From the NCBI GenBank assembly GCA_902826615.1, contig CADEFN010000006.1, positions 248,001 to 312,000 on the forward strand: 64,000 bases of DNA, given 5' to 3'. The translations under genes were made by a program, and so were the position numbers. The notes under the pieces were generated by a model. The model had not been told where the DNA came from, ran no database searches, and saw only the letters and a program-made list of their open reading frames with translations. The DNA is from an uncultured Gemmatimonadota bacterium. GTDB lineage: Bacteria > Gemmatimonadota > Gemmatimonadetes > Gemmatimonadales > Gemmatimonadaceae. Shown here in pieces: positions 61,547 to 64,000 of this stretch; within the stretch, counting starts at the first letter, position 1; every line of letters begins with the position of its first letter.

Positions 61547-62047
61547 ATGGTGCAACACCAACTACCGAGATTTTTCGTGACTATTGCAAAGACCCTCACC
61601 GCGCTGGCCATCGGGGCGGCGGCACTCGCTCCCCAGGTTCAGGCGCAGTCGAACCATCCCGTCATTGGCCGCTGGACCATCGAGTATGAGCAGGGCCGTC
61701 GCATGGAGAATGGCGTGGTGACGCCTATCATCGGCAAGTCGACGCTGGTCGTCGAGGCCGATGGCGCTGCACTCAAGGGCACAGTCATGGTGGGGCCGGG
61801 GCCAGATGGCGCGGCACGGCCACCGCAGGTCATGACTGGCGAGGTGAAGCCCGAAGGTGCGGTCTTCACACGCTTGACCAAGGCCCGGATCAATGCCAAT
61901 GGCGATGAGCGCGAGCTCGACGTGACGGTCGTGTGGACGCTGGTGGCCGCAGGCGACGAGCTGACCGGTACGATGAGCCGGGATATACCGGGTATTCCCG
62001 ATGCCAGCGGCACATCACCAGTGAAGGGAACACGCATCAAGTCGTAG
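61547..62047 (+). CDS. Small secreted protein, unknown function
   Basis: A 166-residue protein with a signal peptide (TIAKTLTALAIGAAALAP, ending VQAQS). The mature part is beta-rich (HPVIGRWTIEYEQG, GKSTLVVEADGAALKGTVMV, VTVVWTLVAAGDELTGTMSR), resembling small exported domains that bind ligands in a barrel. No family was recognised. A GTG at 61577 is an alternative start closer to the signal. The trmL gene follows after a 98-bp gap containing a hairpin. Confidence 0.7.
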   Translation: MVQHQLPRFFVTIAKTLTALAIGAAALAPQVQAQSNHPVIGRWTIEYEQGRRMENGVVTPIIGKSTLVVEADGAALKGTVMVGPGPDGAARPPQVMTGEVKPEGAVFTRLTKARINANGDERELDVTVVWTLVAAGDELTGTMSRDIPGIPDASGTSPVKGTRIKS

Positions 62048-62074
62048 TGCTGCGGTGGGGGCCCTGAGCAGGTA

Positions 62075-62120
62075 GGTTCGGCGCGCGCTGTCGCGTCAGT
62101 TTCGGCGGAGGTGCCGAACC
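62075..62120 (+). terminator. Possible hairpin between the secreted protein and trmL genes
   Basis: GGTTCGGC (62075-62082) pairs with GCCGAACC (62113-62120), 8 bp with a 30-nt loop that can fold further. It lies between two genes on the + strand, so it could terminate the first or act in the leader of trmL. No T-run follows. Confidence 0.35.
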
Positions 62121-62145
62121 TGCCAACTCCACACGAGTGCCCCAA

Positions 62146-62607
62146 ATGAACACGCACGTGGTGCTGGTGCACCCCGAAATCCACTGGAACACCGGCAATG
62201 CGGGACGGACCTGTCTCGCGGCCGGGGCGACACTGCACCTCATAGAACCCCTCGGCTTTTCGCTGGATGAGCGCGAGGTCAAGCGCGCGGGGCTCGACTA
62301 CTGGGAACATGTCGACCTGCGGGTGTGGCCCGGCTGGGAGGAATTTGAGCGTGAACTCCCGCACCTTGGCGAGCCCTGGTTTTTCTCGACAAAGGCGACG
62401 CGGCGGTTGTGGGATGCCCCGTTAGGCACGGCGCAGGATCAGGTGCTGATTTTCGGGCGCGAAACCGGGGGACTTCCCGCCGAGCTGCACGAGCGCTACG
62501 CCGCCCGGTTCCTGACGATGCCCATTCACTCGCCCCATGTGCGCTCGCTGAACCTCTCGACGAGTGTGGCCATCGCGGTGTACGAGGTGCTGCGCCAGCG
62601 CGGTTGA
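62146..62607 (+). CDS. trmL: tRNA (cytidine/uridine-2'-O-)-methyltransferase TrmL-like
   Basis: A 153-residue SPOUT methyltransferase, the usual size for TrmL, which methylates the ribose of the wobble base (position 34) in tRNA-Leu. Start ATG in MNTHVVLVHPEIHWN. The three SPOUT motifs are present: PEIHWNTGNAGRTC, VLIFGRETGGLPAEL, and MPIHSPHVRSLNLSTSVAIAV forming the knot with bound SAM. A GTG at 62137 would add three residues. Its stop is 58 bp from the stop of the convergent STAND gene. Confidence 0.92.
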   Translation: MNTHVVLVHPEIHWNTGNAGRTCLAAGATLHLIEPLGFSLDEREVKRAGLDYWEHVDLRVWPGWEEFERELPHLGEPWFFSTKATRRLWDAPLGTAQDQVLIFGRETGGLPAELHERYAARFLTMPIHSPHVRSLNLSTSVAIAVYEVLRQRG

Positions 62608-62665
62608 GCCAACACGGAAGCCGGAATGCGGGGCATGGCCAACATTCCGTCGTTGTCGAGTGGCG

Positions 62666-64000
62666 TCAGGGGCTCGGCGGCCCCTGGTCCGCTGCGGGCT
62701 GGGACGCGTCGAGCAACCGAATGAGTTTGCCGTTCGGTGCGTCGAACGCGTCGCGTGTCAGTGAGAAGCCGAACACCTTGCCCAGGTCATCCGCAGGGTA
62801 GGGAAGGGGGGGATGCCGATCGTCAAACTGCCAGTACGACCAGCCCAGCGCGCCGACGAGCAACCCACCGCCATCGCGAACAAACTGCGCGATGATTGGC
62901 ACGTCCCGTTCGGCAAATCCCTCGGGTGCAATCCAGTCACTCAGGTACCAGAGCACGTCAACGCACCGCAGTTCGTCGCGCAATCGTGTTTTGTCGAGCG
63001 CACTCATCGTCCAGCCGCGACGCCTGACAGACTCCTCCACGAGTGTCATGCGAGCGAGCGTCGCATACGTGCCACTCCACACCCCAACGTGCGGCGGACC
63101 GGCGGGGCACTCCCCTTGTCGTTGTGCAGCGAGACCACCTCCCGCGGCACCAAGCCAGCGCAGCGCATTCTCCGCGAACTGCAGATTGTCACCGTCGTAT
63201 CGCAACTCGTCGTCCAGGGTGAGCCCATCGTGTGCATACACGAGCACATGTCCAGCGCCAAAATCGCGCGCCACGATGAAATCCACCGCTTCGGCACTAT
63301 CGGCATTGATCAGCGGCAGTTCAGGCGGAATGCGACTGAGCGAGAGCCAGGCACCGCCGTCGCCGGCGGGTGCCGCTGCACACCAGGGCTGCACGCAGAC
63401 GCTGCCGGGATTGCCCGCCTCCATCGACAGATTGAGCGCCGAAAAGAGTCCACGGAGTGTGCGCACCTTTTCGGCTTCGGCGCGCTCGGCCTCTTGTTGT
63501 GCGATGATGCTGGCCGCCTCTGCGCGTCTCCACTGGACCGCGCTGACAATCGCGGAGACAGCGATCAGCGCCGTTACGCCCGCGGCGATGGCCATCTGGA
63601 TACGCCGTCCGCGGATGCTGCGCCGCGCGAACGCCCTCTCGCGACGATTCAGCCACGGTGCCTTGCTGCGCACGAGCGGCGACAACTGTGCACTGCGCGA
63701 TGCATCGCTCCAGAGCAAACCCGATTTCGCAGCCGGTGCCGCACTATCCCACTCCGCCGCCGACCGACCGAGCCGTTGCTGTTGCGCGAGTGGGAAGGGT
63801 TTCTCGTTCTCTTCGCGCAGCCATTGCAGGAGCCGTCCCCATGTACGCACGAGCGCGTCGTGCGCGGGCTCGACGAAGGGCTCGCCGTCGGGCTCTTTCC
63901 CTTCGACAAGCAATCGTGATTCGGTGAATTGGTGCACGACGGCCTTTGCTCGCTGCTGTTCCGCCTCTTCGGGGAAGTCCAGCTCGGCGTTCGTGGCGCG
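62666..64000 (-). CDS. STAND NTPase (nSTAND1-like) C-terminal part with GATase-like domain, runs off right edge
   Basis: The frame is open at base 64000, so the N-terminal NTPase is outside the window; about 444 residues are present. First comes the winged-helix-like segment typical after an nSTAND1 ATPase (VHQFTESRLLVEG, then FVEPAHDALVRTWGRLLQWL). A TM helix follows (MAIAAGVTALIAVSAIVSAV), then an amphipathic coiled region (ASIIAQQEAERAEAEKVRTL). In the nSTAND1 proteins I know, WD40 repeats come next. Here instead is a Rossmann-like domain (HVLVYAHDGL, CVDVLWYLSDW, DGGGLLVGALGWSYWQF) resembling the class I GATase-like domain in TCAF and M60-peptidase proteins. STAND proteins act as switches in signalling, cell death and defence; the role here is unknown. 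Confidence 0.82.
   Translation of the reverse strand, partial: RATNAELDFPEEAEQQRAKAVVHQFTESRLLVEGKEPDGEPFVEPAHDALVRTWGRLLQWLREENEKPFPLAQQQRLGRSAAEWDSAAPAAKSGLLWSDASRSAQLSPLVRSKAPWLNRRERAFARRSIRGRRIQMAIAAGVTALIAVSAIVSAVQWRRAEAASIIAQQEAERAEAEKVRTLRGLFSALNLSMEAGNPGSVCVQPWCAAAPAGDGGAWLSLSRIPPELPLINADSAEAVDFIVARDFGAGHVLVYAHDGLTLDDELRYDGDNLQFAENALRWLGAAGGGLAAQRQGECPAGPPHVGVWSGTYATLARMTLVEESVRRRGWTMSALDKTRLRDELRCVDVLWYLSDWIAPEGFAERDVPIIAQFVRDGGGLLVGALGWSYWQFDDRHPPLPYPADDLGKVFGFSLTRDAFDAPNGKLIRLLDASQPAADQGPPSP

Noticed and set aside
62813-63919. + strand open frame (368 residues) opposite the STAND gene
   Set aside because: No recognisable domain, and the opposite strand has coherent STAND-type features.

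Overview
This 64 kb window is high-GC bacterial chromosome. It is most likely from Gemmatimonadota or a close relative. Several features point there: Hanks-type Ser/Thr kinases with the GAGGMATVYLARDLKHD and GGGGMSRVFVA signatures, PadR regulators paired with long FtsX/MacB-type permeases, PD40 (TolB-like) propeller proteins, secreted amidohydrolases, and LytS/LytT-type two-component pairs. No rRNA, tRNA, CRISPR array, transposase or integrase was seen. Most of it reads as ordinary chromosome carrying signalling, export and peptide- or ester-hydrolysing genes, with patches of gene decay.

Layout. 1-6.3 kb: a partial secreted amidohydrolase, a decayed kinase, a D-aminoacylase-type lipoprotein co-transcribed with a TetR regulator (perfect palindrome in the divergent promoter), an unrecognised enzyme-like gene and a Tat-exported class V aminotransferase-like protein. 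6.4-9.4 kb is a decay hot spot: an intact RHH/PIN toxin-antitoxin pair, a PD40 relic, a kinase-TPR gene with its catalytic core deleted, a relic resembling the ankyrin gene further on, and a second toxin-antitoxin pair whose toxin has a one-base frameshift. 9.4-14.5 kb: an intact kinase, a HIT protein, an ankyrin membrane protein, then an overlapping sigma factor and kinase pair. 14.5-21.8 kb: a Rieske-flavodoxin fusion, a large membrane protein, an esterase, and a PadR/permease operon with a GA microsatellite upstream. 21.9-25.8 kb: a DUF1579-like secreted protein, then AraC, LytTR regulator and sensor kinase genes that overlap by 4 nt. 25.9-35 kb: exported hydrolase, two PD40/WD40-like lipoproteins, YdeI-like protein, DUF2207 membrane protein and a subtilisin-family protein.

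35-36.2 kb holds two related repeat elements resembling integron attC sites around a small DUF6526-like gene. 36.2-42.8 kb has a PD40-amidohydrolase fusion and one reading frame encoding two complete membrane histidine kinases in tandem. 43-49 kb carries two versions of an ArsR/SRPBCC module (one fused, one split), a second LytS/LytT pair and a PQQ-type beta-propeller protein. 49-52 kb is a second PadR/permease operon with a clear operator. 52-64 kb holds a frameshifted outer-membrane-type remnant, an endonuclease/phosphatase-family enzyme, a full-length kinase-TPR receptor, a cupin pseudogene beside its intact paralogue with an exported SDR between them, a dienelactone hydrolase, a DinB protein, a TPR protein, TrmL, and the C-terminal part of a STAND NTPase that runs off the right edge.

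How the genes work together. Signal input goes through five kinase loci (three with intact catalytic cores), two LytS/LytT pairs, the double histidine kinase, and TetR, ArsR, PadR and AraC repressor or activator modules next to the genes they probably control. Outputs are mostly envelope functions: permeases, exported hydrolases and peptidases, and beta-propeller lipoproteins. The strongest candidates for something undescribed are the double histidine kinase, the edge STAND protein with a GATase-like C-terminus, the attC-like repeat pair, and the Rieske-flavodoxin fusion.
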